A DNA stretch of 64,000 nt, from positions 28,691-92,690 of the forward strand of contig NZ_VCJO01000016.1 in assembly GCF_009712475.1 (NCBI RefSeq). Direction: 5' to 3'. The notes under the pieces are model-generated. The model did not search any database, had not been told where the DNA came from, and saw only the letters and a list, made by a program, of their open reading frames with translations. How positions within the stretch are numbered: the stretch's first letter is position 1; every line of letters starts with the position of its first letter. Origin of the DNA: Micromonospora sp. CP22 (GTDB lineage Bacteria; Actinomycetota; Actinomycetes; Mycobacteriales; Micromonosporaceae). This document shows, in pieces, positions 17,501 to 24,827 of the stretch. A program made the position numbers and the translations under genes.

Positions 17501-19665
17501 AACTCTCCGGCGAGCTGCCGGACCAGTTCGAGTTCGCGTACGCGATGACCCGCATCGCGTACGCGGAGGCCCTGTACCAACTCGACGACGTCGACGCGGC
17601 GCTGCGGGAGATACGGGCCGCCGACGCGATGGTCGAGGACCTGTACGCGCGGCACCCGCGACGGATGTACGTGCTGCCGGTGATCGCGGCCAAGACCCGT
17701 GCGGCGCTGTACTTCGGACTTGATCGGCTGCCGGAGGCGGTGGACGCGATCAGCGGCGCGATCGACCGGCTCACCGACCTGGATCCGATCGGTGGCCGGG
17801 CGCACCTGGGTGAGTTGTACACCCTGCTGGGGTTGCTGCGGCTGGAGACCGAGGAGTTCCGGGCGGCGCTGCAGGCAGCCGAGCGAGCCGTGACCGAGTT
17901 CCAACGGCTGTCCGAGGACGAACCCCGCACGTACCTGATCCAGACGCTCAGCGCGCACCTGTTGCAGCTGGCGGCGGCGGCCCGGCTCAGCGACGAAGGC
18001 TTCGAGGCGGAGGCCGACGATTCGGTCCGACGACTCACCGACAGCCTGCGCGACCAGGCACGCACCGACGAGCACCGGCAGTACCTCGCCCTGGTGCTCT
18101 ACCTGCGGGCGAAGGTACGCCACGAGCAGGGTGACGTGGACGGGGCCATCGTGCTGGCCCAGGAGGCGATCGGCGTCTTCGAGGTGATGTCGCCGCTGTT
18201 TCCCGGCTACGACGACGACCGCCAGACCGTCAGCGCCGAACTCGACGAGTGGCTACGGGAACGCGACGGTGGCCGTACCGACCTCGTCGTCACACCGACC
18301 GGGTCCTCGTCGGACACCCTCGACATGCTGGTGGTGGAGCCCGACCTGCGGCAACGGCGGCACCGCGTGGTGCTCGGTCGACACGGTGACCAACTGATCG
18401 CCGCGGTGCCGTTCCGGCCGGTCCTGGTGCTCGGCCCGCAGCGCAGCCGCAAGACCACCAGCATGGTGATCCCGACCCTGCTCGAATGGGACGGACCCGC
18501 GGTGGTCACCTCCATCCGCACCGACGTGCTCAGCGGCACCGTGCGGCACCGGGCCGCGATGGGCGAGGTCGCCGTCTTCGAGCCGGCGGAGCGACTGGTG
18601 CACGGCAGCCTGGTCAGGAAGTGGAACCCGATCGACGACTGCCGTACCTGGGAGGGCACGGTGTTGACCGCCCGGTCCCTGGTCGAGGCGGGCCGACTGG
18701 CCGGTCAGTCGGGTGTGCGGGACGAGCAGTTCTGGTACAACATGGCGAACCAGTTGCTCGAAGCGTTGCTCTACGCCGCCGCAGCCACCGGCTGCACCAT
18801 GGGCGACGTGCACCGCTGGGTGAAGACGATGGACAGTGCCGAGGTGAGCGCCCGGCTGACGATAGCGCTCCGGCGCGGTGCCGACGGGGCCAACGCGGTA
18901 CGCGCGTTCGCCGGCATCCGTGCCCTGGCCCCGCAGACGATGACCAGCGTCTACGCCACCACCACCACGCTGCTCACGGCGTACAGCTCGGAGGCGGTGC
19001 GGCGGAACTCGGAGAGCGACTTCCGGGTCGACGACTTCTTCGACGGCAGGGCGAACACGCTCTACCTCTGCGCGCCACCGGAGGACCAGCGCATCCTCGC
19101 CCCGATCTTCACCACGCTCATCCAACGGGTGATCGCCGAGGCGTACCGCCGGCACAACAGAGGTGAGCGGCACCTGCCCCTGCTGCTGCTGTTGGACGAG
19201 GCCGGCAACATCGCGCGGCTGGAGAACCTCGACACCCTCGCCACCAGCGCCGCCGGCACCGACATCCAACTGGTCACCGTCTTCCACGACCTGGCCCAGA
19301 TGGAGGCCATGTACGGGGAGTACCGGGCGAACAGCATCGCGAACAACCACTCGGCGTTGCTGCTGCTGCCCGGCAACCGGGACCAACGCACCCAGCAGTT
19401 GTACCGCAGTCTGCTCTCCGACGACCTGCTGCTGGGTGCGCGGCACCGGTCGCTGCGCCAGATCAAACCCGGCACCGCGTTGTGCGTCTACGACCACCTC
19501 AGCGCCGACGTCATCACGCTACGGTCGTCGAGCCACGACCGGGATCTGCGCGACTACGCCGGCCCCCCGGTCGTCGGCGACGAGGGCTTCGCGCCGCTGC
19601 TCGCGTTCAACGCGAACAGACTCGTCATCCCGGGCGGTTACGGCCGCCCGGGAGAGCGTGTTTGA
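14548..19665 (+). CDS. Trypsin-like protease / STAND-type NTPase / TPR / TraG-VirD4-like fusion protein
   Basis: 1705 residues. Domains in order: (1) trypsin-like serine protease, about 1-215, with catalytic-type His34 (TAAHVVDG), Asp72 (DLDAAVVLL) and Ser172 (GLSGAAVW); (2) P-loop NTPase of AAA/STAND type, about 275-620, Walker A SGPAGSGKT (Lys310) and Walker B VLIVVDYVD (Asp354); (3) helical TPR array, about 690-1240; (4) TraG/VirD4-like coupling ATPase, about 1270-1700, with Walker B LLLLLDEAGN (Asp1550-Glu1551) and IQLVTVFHDLAQMEAMYG. The Walker A of domain 4 reads GPQRSRKT (1296-1303), with Arg where Gly is normal. There is no signal peptide, so it is cytosolic. The ATG at 14548 overlaps the preceding stop; in-frame codons upstream have no matching domain. 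Protease plus STAND plus TPR recalls conflict or immune switches. The TraG fusion suggests a DNA- or membrane-pore-linked target. Function unproven. Confidence 0.9.
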   Translation: MINRVVEISCTVDGRPSRGTGLLIAPGVVLTAAHVVDGAEPADIEVRRADTEDPRAWTTATARILSADPDLDAAVVLLDTIWDHVDGDEEPIEIAHIDVDEPLPFRAIGFPDVQTAEPVHAEERRDLEDVRGVTAPYSADRQKLLSLDVTSARPLNVRPARRRDESGWAGLSGAAVWSSGLLVGVIVTDNRAFDGGSRLEAVPVTRLLADRDLQEHLPRSWEHTGARRISNLLSFSVGNGQVIRIRAAHRSFGPQLRENLRTSLTALLHVEYQLVPFTGRSVEFAQLRQWCAAPARVSYAVVSGPAGSGKTRLAAELCRQAAADGWVAGIANFTTEPAQTRLDAVPRPVLIVVDYVDNTPDTAADLLLGCLTGGARHPVRIVFLARSATAFLPRLHAAMGLESHDPALDLRLAQQQLDDVARYQHYLVARAAFSRLRGLPEPDQPTGSATTDLAAPAEPPADLVPWLRVLSTPLLLHARALLDLLPPPAPTEAAAVAASPADRHDIDDLLDRLLDREDREFWAPTLLRHGLDSSGPRMDVFAVATFAGADTDDEARFLLDQVDTLRGDDARVERLLQHLRETYGGAPLPSVRPDLLGERLIARQLIARDQVPRLFGDVDRVGQRSRMLEVLLRMLASPSTAAAQSARQVLTRLLDERLPELARQVNDPLPDGSTPTSDAYLFAARIATALEQIEVPRAAAEASTVTFRSQARLHKLAAAVLHQAATHYQQTDDPARAIRLLQDTTNAYLRLGQPDAATQSSDEALGYLRRAPQLGQDNQLGRLLSTTSLVRMGTGNVEAAIETGRQAVALAEAASRDDPDGHLAALAEARRHLALAYLAAGQHRAAVTTLHEAVHQPGLLPSLEAGRLRMAYAMALLATADLPGALSQAAQAVDRFRTATPPRPVEMSAASMLLANLRALAGELEEAQHEVEVAITIADSAPDDHDDEVRFNRASIRLGAGSLLLQVDQEAARRYLREARQIFQELSGELPDQFEFAYAMTRIAYAEALYQLDDVDAALREIRAADAMVEDLYARHPRRMYVLPVIAAKTRAALYFGLDRLPEAVDAISGAIDRLTDLDPIGGRAHLGELYTLLGLLRLETEEFRAALQAAERAVTEFQRLSEDEPRTYLIQTLSAHLLQLAAAARLSDEGFEAEADDSVRRLTDSLRDQARTDEHRQYLALVLYLRAKVRHEQGDVDGAIVLAQEAIGVFEVMSPLFPGYDDDRQTVSAELDEWLRERDGGRTDLVVTPTGSSSDTLDMLVVEPDLRQRRHRVVLGRHGDQLIAAVPFRPVLVLGPQRSRKTTSMVIPTLLEWDGPAVVTSIRTDVLSGTVRHRAAMGEVAVFEPAERLVHGSLVRKWNPIDDCRTWEGTVLTARSLVEAGRLAGQSGVRDEQFWYNMANQLLEALLYAAAATGCTMGDVHRWVKTMDSAEVSARLTIALRRGADGANAVRAFAGIRALAPQTMTSVYATTTTLLTAYSSEAVRRNSESDFRVDDFFDGRANTLYLCAPPEDQRILAPIFTTLIQRVIAEAYRRHNRGERHLPLLLLLDEAGNIARLENLDTLATSAAGTDIQLVTVFHDLAQMEAMYGEYRANSIANNHSALLLLPGNRDQRTQQLYRSLLSDDLLLGARHRSLRQIKPGTALCVYDHLSADVITLRSSSHDRDLRDYAGPPVVGDEGFAPLLAFNANRLVIPGGYGRPGERV
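19628..19653. terminator. Hairpin in overlapping convergent gene ends
   Basis: 10-bp perfect stem (TCCCGGGCGG / CCGCCCGGGA) with a 6-nt loop that contains the stop codon of the Trypco2 gene and lies before the stop of the TraG-fusion gene. It may end transcription from both sides, though it is inside both coding ends. Confidence 0.5.
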
Positions 19666-20006
19666 GAAGGCTCGACGGGTGGCTCCGGCTTGCTTCCCGC
19701 TCGACCACGCTTGTTGATCCGTACGCGGTTGCCGCCCAGTTCCGGTTGCAGGGTCAGGGTGACCCGGTGGGTGGCGGACTTGTGCCGTTCGACGTCACCG
19801 CCGACGGTGACCACCGTCCACAGCGCCGCCTTGGCACCGCCCTTGACGACGGTGGAGACCGCCACCTCCAACTCCAGTTCGACGCTCTCGACCTCGAACG
19901 TCAGGTCCTCACCCTCGGCCCAGTCGACCGCGGCGAGGATCTGCTCGCGCAGGCTCTGCACGGCCTCGGAGATGGTCAGGTCGTCAGTGGGCTTGACCGG
20001 ACTCAT
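19638..20006 (-). CDS. Trypco2-type (trypsin co-occurring) small protein
   Basis: 122 residues. The core TISEAVQSLREQILAAVDWAEGEDLTFEVESVELELEVAVST followed by HRVTLTLQPEL matches the pattern I know for the Trypco2 domain, a small alpha/beta domain named for co-occurrence with trypsin-like proteases in actinobacterial NTPase conflict systems. Here it is convergent with, and overlaps by 28 nt, the gene for such a protease fusion. It may be substrate, inhibitor or activator of the protease. The basic, Pro-rich tail (about 98-122) is probably disordered. ATG at 20006 is preceded by GGAGGGAG. Confidence 0.82.
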   Translation of the reverse strand: MSPVKPTDDLTISEAVQSLREQILAAVDWAEGEDLTFEVESVELELEVAVSTVVKGGAKAALWTVVTVGGDVERHKSATHRVTLTLQPELGGNRVRINKRGRAGSKPEPPVEPSQTRSPGRP

Positions 20007-20108
20007 CGGCGCTCCCTCCGTCGTCAGCCGGTTCGAACCGGCCAGCCCATGGATAACACGCCGCCGCCACCGTCCTCCTCGGACCGGCGGCCACGGCTAC
20101 GGCGTCGC

Positions 20109-21746
20109 TCAGTCCGGTTCCGGGGCGGGGATCTCCCGCAGGCCGCCGCCGTCGAGACGCAACCACCGCTGGACGCCGATGTCACGCAGGAAACGTTCGT
20201 CGTGGCTGACCACCACGAACGCCCCCCGGTAGGCGTTCAACGCGTTCTCCAACTGGCCCACGCTGACCAGGTCGAGGTTGTTCGTGGGCTCGTCGAGCAG
20301 CAGCAGGTGCGGTGCCGGTTGGGCGTACAGGACACAGGCCAGGGTGGCGCGCAGGCGTTCACCACCGGAGAGGACACCGGCCGGTAGGTGGGCCCGGTCT
20401 CCCCGGAACAGGAACCGGGCCAAAAGGTTCATCCGCTCCGACCGAGGACGGTCCGGGGCGTACGCGGTGAGGTTCTCCAGCACGGTGCGGTCCCCGTCGA
20501 GCAGGTCCAGCCGCTGCGACAGGTACGCGACCCGGCCGTCGGCCCGGCGTACCTGCCCGCCCTCCGGGACCAGCTCGCCGAGCAGCAGCCGCAGCAGGGT
20601 GGACTTGCCGACGCCGTTGGGGCCGGTCAACGCGATCCGTTCCGGCCCACGGATGACCAGGTCGACGCCGTCTGCGGCGAACAACGTCCGGGAGCCGTAC
20701 CGCACCTGCGCACGCTCCGCCGCGACCAGGGTCCGACCGGCCGGGACGTCGGTCTCCGGCAGCTCCAACGCCAGCGTCGGGTCCTCCCGTAGTGCCCGCC
20801 CGGCCTCGTCGAGTCGCGCCTTGGCGTCGTTGAGCCGACTGGCGTGCGCCTGCTGGGCCCGGCCCGCCGACTCCTGGGCGCTGCGCTTGAGCCCACCGGC
20901 GACGATCCGGGCCAGGCCCGCGTTGCCGAGGTTGCGGGCCGCGTTGCCGGCTCGCCGCTCGGCGCGTTCGCGGGCCTGCTGCATCTCCCGCTTCTCCCGC
21001 TTGACCTCCAACTCGGCGCTACGGACCTGCCGCTCCGCCAGTTCCCGGGCGGCCTGGGCCGCCGCCTCGTAGGCGGAGAAGTTCCCCCCGAACAGACGCA
21101 GTCGGCCGCCGTCGAGTTCGGCGATACGGTCCATCCGGTCCAGCAGCGTCCGATCGTGACTGACCAGCAGCAGGCAACCGGACCAGTCCTCCAGCACCGC
21201 GTACAGCCGGTGTCGGGCGTCGATGTCGAGGTTGTTCGTGGGCTCGTCGAGCAGCAGCACGTCGGGACGCCGGAGCAGTTGCGCGGCCAGGCCGAGGGAG
21301 ACCACCTGACCGCCACTGAGGGTGTGCAGGCGACGGTCCAACGCCACCTCGCCCAGACCCAACCGGTCGAGTTCGGCGCGGCTGCGCTCCTCGACGTCCC
21401 AGTCGTCGCCGACGGCGGCGAAGTTCTCCTCGCTGGCGTCACCGGCCTCGATCGCGCGCAACGCGGTCAGCGCCGGGGCGACACCCAGCACCTCCGCCAC
21501 GGTCAGGTCACCGGTCAACGGGAGGTTCTGCGGCAGGTAGCCGAGCACTCCCTCGACCGTCACGCCGCCGCCGGTGGGTACGAGGTCACCGGCGATCAGA
21601 CGCAGCAGCGTCGACTTGCCGGCGCCGTTCGGCGCGACCAGACCGGTACGCCCCGGCGGCACCGTGAAGGACAGGTCCCGGAACACGGAGGTGTCGTCGG
21701 GCCAGGAAAAGGACAGATTGGTGCAGATCACGCAGACGTCGGACAT
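20109..21746 (-). CDS. ABC-F family ATPase, possible ribosome-protection resistance factor
   Basis: 545 residues, no membrane segments. Two ABC domains: Walker A APNGAGKST with signature LSGGQ and Walker B VLLLDEPTNNLD; then Walker A GPNGVGKST, signature LSGGERLRATL and Walker B LLLLDEPTNNLD. Between them lies an Arg/Ala/Glu-rich coiled-coil linker (about 220-315). The duplicated ABC plus linker without membrane domain defines ABC-F, which acts on the ribosome; some members protect against antibiotics. The ATG at 21746 begins MSDVCVICTNLSFSW; longer in-frame starts lack homology-like sequence. A leader ORF upstream suggests antibiotic-responsive attenuation. Confidence 0.9.
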   Translation of the reverse strand: MSDVCVICTNLSFSWPDDTSVFRDLSFTVPPGRTGLVAPNGAGKSTLLRLIAGDLVPTGGGVTVEGVLGYLPQNLPLTGDLTVAEVLGVAPALTALRAIEAGDASEENFAAVGDDWDVEERSRAELDRLGLGEVALDRRLHTLSGGQVVSLGLAAQLLRRPDVLLLDEPTNNLDIDARHRLYAVLEDWSGCLLLVSHDRTLLDRMDRIAELDGGRLRLFGGNFSAYEAAAQAARELAERQVRSAELEVKREKREMQQARERAERRAGNAARNLGNAGLARIVAGGLKRSAQESAGRAQQAHASRLNDAKARLDEAGRALREDPTLALELPETDVPAGRTLVAAERAQVRYGSRTLFAADGVDLVIRGPERIALTGPNGVGKSTLLRLLLGELVPEGGQVRRADGRVAYLSQRLDLLDGDRTVLENLTAYAPDRPRSERMNLLARFLFRGDRAHLPAGVLSGGERLRATLACVLYAQPAPHLLLLDEPTNNLDLVSVGQLENALNAYRGAFVVVSHDERFLRDIGVQRWLRLDGGGLREIPAPEPD

Positions 21747-21846
21747 CGCAGGAAACCTCGGAAAGGAAGCCGGGAACGCCACCGGCGCCCCGGTCAGGCA
21801 GACAGGGCCACGACACGACAGGCCGCCGACACGGCGGCGGGGCTGC

Positions 21847-21879
21847 TCACCCCGAGATGTCGTCGTCCCCCGAAAGCAT
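21847..21879 (-). CDS. Putative 10-residue leader peptide upstream of the ABC-F gene
   Basis: ATG to TGA encodes MLSGDDDISG. A strong AAGGAG lies 7 nt upstream, a better ribosome site than most in the window. It ends about 100 nt before the ABC-F start, and the gap contains a GC-rich hairpin (21822-21838, GCCGCC/GGCGGC). This layout is that of ribosome-mediated attenuation known for ABC-F and other antibiotic-resistance genes, where drug-stalled translation of the leader exposes the downstream gene. Not proven; the peptide itself has no known motif. Confidence 0.55.
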   Translation of the reverse strand: MLSGDDDISG

Positions 21880-22004
21880 GTCGCCGCTCCTTGCTCCGTA
21901 CCCCTGGGCGGTTGATCCGCGACGGCAAGCGTACCAGTGCCGACCCGGCCGAGGCTTGCGTCGGGCCCGGCGGGACGGCGCGCGCACCGGGCGCGCGTCA
22001 CCGG

Positions 22005-23276
22005 TCAGGGGCGGCTGCGCCCGCACGCCCGCAGATAGAGCAGCGCCGCCCCGGTCACCGCCACCGGCCAGAGGAGGTAGACGCCGGTCATGACCAGGAG
22101 GAACAGCACCACCCCGATGGTCGCGGCAGCGGCATACCAGGCCGGGCTGCGGCGGGGCAGCAACCGCAGCGCCGCCGCGACACCGATGACGTAGACGGTG
22201 ACGAAGGAACCAGTGGTGAGCAGCACCAGCGGGCGGGCACCGAGACCGGTGGCCAGGGTCGCGCCCAGTGCGAGGAAGGCCAGGGTGGCGGTGACGGCGA
22301 GGCTGCGGCGGGGCACCTCACCGGCCACGCTGCCCCGGGCGAGCCAGCCGGGTAGCGCACCGTCGCGGCCGAGCGCCGCACCGAGCTTCGCCGCGCCGGC
22401 GTAGTAGGCGTTCATCGTGCCGAAGGTCAGCAGCAGTGCCGCCCCGGCGACCAGCCAGCGGACGTCGCCGCCGAGCGCGACCGCGAACAGGTCGCCCAGG
22501 GGTGCCGCGGACCCCGCCGCCGCCGAGCCGAGGACGGCGACGGTCGCGAAGGCCACGGTCAGATACAGCGCACCGACCACGACGACCGCCGCGGTGGTGG
22601 CGCGGCGAAGGTCCCGTTCCGGGCGGCGGAACTCCCCCGTCAGGTGGGTGATCGCCTCCCAGCCGACGAAGCTCCACATCAGCAGCGCCGCCGCCGGGCC
22701 GACGGCGGTCAGGCCGTGTGGGGCGAAGGGCACCAGGTTCGCCGACTCCGCGTGCGGCAGCGACAGCAGCACCGCCGCCAGGAGCAACGCCACGAGCACC
22801 CCGGCGAGGGCGAGTTGGACCCGCCCGGCGAGTCGCACGCCGACGTGGTTGGTGACGGTGACCGCGACCATCAGCATGGCGGCCGTCACCGCGACGGTGC
22901 GGGCACCGCCGCCGAGCGCCGCCTCGACGTAGGCGGCCCCGAACAGCGCCGCCGCGCAGGCGCCCGGCGGCACCGCGAAGTAGAAGCACCAGCCGACGAC
23001 GGCCGCCGCGCGGGGACCGAAGGCCATCCGGGCGTACGTCGAGACCCCACCCGCGTCCGGGTGGCGCGCGCCGAGCGCGGCGAACGTGGCCGCCAACGGC
23101 GCGGAGACGATCACGAGCAGCAACCAGGCGAGCAGCGAGGCGGGTCCGGCCGCCTCGGCCGCCAGCGCGGGCAGCGCGATCACGCCGGTACCCAGGACGG
23201 CACCGACGTAGAGGGCGGTGCCCTGAGCGGCGGTGAGCCGACCGCCGACCACCGGCGCGACACGAGTCTGAGTCAT
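22005..23276 (-). CDS. APC-family amino acid permease
   Basis: 423 residues with about twelve hydrophobic segments. The N-terminal GTALYVGAVLGTGVIALPALAAEAAGPASLLAW is the typical first-helix signature of amino acid-polyamine-organocation transporters (GxGIx-type). GGVSTYARMAFGPRAAAVVGWCFYFAVP and LLMWSFVGWEAITHLTGEFRRPERDLRRA also fit. It probably moves an amino acid or amine across the membrane. Divergent from a GlxA-type regulator, which may control it. Specificity cannot be read. Confidence 0.9.
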   Translation of the reverse strand: MTQTRVAPVVGGRLTAAQGTALYVGAVLGTGVIALPALAAEAAGPASLLAWLLLVIVSAPLAATFAALGARHPDAGGVSTYARMAFGPRAAAVVGWCFYFAVPPGACAAALFGAAYVEAALGGGARTVAVTAAMLMVAVTVTNHVGVRLAGRVQLALAGVLVALLLAAVLLSLPHAESANLVPFAPHGLTAVGPAAALLMWSFVGWEAITHLTGEFRRPERDLRRATTAAVVVVGALYLTVAFATVAVLGSAAAGSAAPLGDLFAVALGGDVRWLVAGAALLLTFGTMNAYYAGAAKLGAALGRDGALPGWLARGSVAGEVPRRSLAVTATLAFLALGATLATGLGARPLVLLTTGSFVTVYVIGVAAALRLLPRRSPAWYAAAATIGVVLFLLVMTGVYLLWPVAVTGAALLYLRACGRSRP

Positions 23277-23346
23277 GGGGCAACCCTCGTCCGGTTCGGC
23301 CGGGTCGGCCAGTCGGATTGGCGCCGACCTGCGTTAGATTCCTGCC

Positions 23347-24354
23347 ATGCGTCCGCACGTCGTCGCGGTGGCGGTGACCGACAACCTGCCGTTCTTCGAG
23401 CTGGCGGTCCCGTTGGAGGTGTTCGGCACGGACCGGCGGGACATCGTCGACCCGTCGTACGAGGTGCGCCTGTGTGCGGTCGAGCCGGGTCCGCTGCGCA
23501 CCACCGCGGGCGGTGCCTGGATCGACGCCCGGTACGGCGTGGCCGACCTGGTCGAGGCGGACACGGTGCTGGTGCCGGCGTGTGCCCGACCGGTCCAGAC
23601 CAGTCCCCCGGCCGAGCTGGTCGAGGCGCTGCGCGCCGCGTACGCGCGAGGCAGGCGCATCGTCGGTCTCTGCACCGGCGCGTACCCGATCGCCGCCGCC
23701 GGCCTGCTCGACTGCCGCCGCGCCACCACGCACTGGATGAACGCCCAGGATTTCGCCGGCCGGTTCCCGCTGGTCGACCTCGACCCCCGGGTGCTGTACG
23801 TGGCCGAGGGGAACATCTTCACCTCGGCGGGTACGGCCGCCGCCATCGATCTGTGCCTGCACCTGGTGCGGCAGGACCACGGCGCGGCGGTGGCCAACGA
23901 GGTGGCCCGGCGGATGGTGGTGGCACCGCAGCGCAGTGCCGACCACACCCAGTACCCGGCGCCGCCGATGCGGGGCACCTCCCCGGCCGATCTGAGCCCG
24001 GTGTTGGAGTGGGCTCGGCAGCACCTCGACCGGCCGCTGTCGGTCAACGACCTGGCCCGTGCGGCCAACCTGAGCCCGCGTACCCTGGCCCGCCGGTTCC
24101 GCGACTCCCTCGGCACCACGCCGTTGCAGTGGTTGCTGGAGCAGCGGGTCCGGTTGGCGCAGGAGTTGCTGGAGACCACCGAGGAGCCGGTGGAGCGGAT
24201 CGCGCACCGCACCGGTTTCGGCAGCGGCGCCAACCTGCGCCAGCACTTCGGGCGGATCAGTGGGATGACCCCGCAGACCTACCGACACGTCTTCCGGTAC
24301 CGCAGCGGTGCGGCGGGCCGCCCGACGGTCACCCCACAGTCGGCCGGGCACTGA
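23347..24354 (+). CDS. GlxA-family AraC-type transcriptional regulator with DJ-1/PfpI-like domain
   Basis: 335 residues. The N-terminal DJ-1/PfpI-like domain (about 1-200) has ELAVPLEVFGTDRR and the nucleophile-elbow-like VGLCTGAYPIAAAGLLDCRRATTHW. The C-terminal AraC HTH (about 220-320) contains DLARAANLSPRTLARRFRDSLGTTPLQWLLEQRVRLAQELLE and VERIAHRTGFGSGANLRQHFGRISGMTPQTYRHVF. Proteins of this kind control catabolic or transport genes. The divergent amino acid permease is the likely target. Confidence 0.93.
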   Translation: MRPHVVAVAVTDNLPFFELAVPLEVFGTDRRDIVDPSYEVRLCAVEPGPLRTTAGGAWIDARYGVADLVEADTVLVPACARPVQTSPPAELVEALRAAYARGRRIVGLCTGAYPIAAAGLLDCRRATTHWMNAQDFAGRFPLVDLDPRVLYVAEGNIFTSAGTAAAIDLCLHLVRQDHGAAVANEVARRMVVAPQRSADHTQYPAPPMRGTSPADLSPVLEWARQHLDRPLSVNDLARAANLSPRTLARRFRDSLGTTPLQWLLEQRVRLAQELLETTEEPVERIAHRTGFGSGANLRQHFGRISGMTPQTYRHVFRYRSGAAGRPTVTPQSAGH

Positions 24355-24422
24355 CCGCGTTGACCAGGAGGTCACCGGGGATGCCGGACGTTGTCGTGCG
24401 ACTACCGGTGGGCTCGAAGCCG

Positions 24423-24644
24423 TTACCTTTCTGAAGGTTTCCGGATCGCGTCGCGGACCCGGTCGATGACCGCCAGGGCGGGGCCGACGGCCAGGTTCCC
24501 CTTGGCCGTCTGGGCGCTGGGGTGCGGCCGGGTCGGTGCGCTGGCCGCTGCGACGCGGACGGCGGCGGCCAGGGTACGCAGCCGGTCGGCCGACACGTGT
24601 TGCCGCAGTTGGGGGAACGTCCGCTGAAACGGGTCACCGACAAG
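24423..24644 (-). pseudogene. Remnant of a hemerythrin HHE-domain gene (C-terminal part)
   Basis: About 73 residues in one frame (LVGDPFQRTFPQLRQHVSAD, then APTRPHPSAQTAKGN and AVIDRVRDAIRK). This matches the C-terminal pattern of actinobacterial hemerythrin proteins: a FPxLR helix, then PTRPHP, then a ...VDRVRDA end. The HHE residues of the N-terminal helices are absent upstream, where the frame becomes arginine-rich, low-quality sequence, and no ribosome site is seen. I read it as a decayed 3' fragment. Confidence 0.5.
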
Positions 24645-24703
24645 CGCCGGTCGGCGGCCCCGACTCACCCGGTGGAGCGGCTCGCCCGCGCGTCGCGTCA
24701 TTA

Positions 24704-24722
24704 CCGGAAACTTCCGGAAGTT
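24704..24722. promoter_or_regulatory. Overlapping palindromes upstream of the xylanase, possible operator
   Basis: CCGGAA-AC-TTCCGG (24704-24717) overlaps the perfect 14-bp palindrome AACTTCCGGAAGTT (24709-24722). The GAAACTTCC core resembles the CGAAA-n-TTTCG element known before actinomycete xylanase genes. It lies about 105 bp before the xylanase start, upstream of a candidate -10 (TAACAT, near 24749). Function inferred. Confidence 0.5.
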
Positions 24723-24827
24723 CTGGCCACGGCCGCCACCTCGACATAACATGCACGCGCTTTGATCCACCCGAAGGTCCACGTCAGAGACACCCCACCA
24801 GCACCGATCTCACATAGAGGAATGCCG

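Larger units (their letters stand above)
24355..24827. other. Region with gene remnant and xylanase control sequences
   Basis: 473 bp between the GlxA-type gene and the xylanase. The left half (about 24423-24644) holds a hemerythrin-like remnant on the minus strand. The right half holds the palindromes at 24704-24722, TAACAT (fits TAnnnT) near 24749, and the xylanase leader with AGAGGA before the ATG at 24828. No intact gene is seen. Confidence 0.6.

Noticed and set aside
14548..19665. Integrative conjugative element suggested by the TraG/VirD4-like domain
   Set aside because: No relaxase, integrase, excisionase, type IV secretion genes, attachment-site repeats or tRNA are seen nearby, and the domain is fused to a protease-NTPase.
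20844..22355. Plus-strand frame of about 500 codons across the ABC-F gene and permease 3' ends
   Set aside because: Spans two real minus-strand genes and their intergenic region, with shadow composition.
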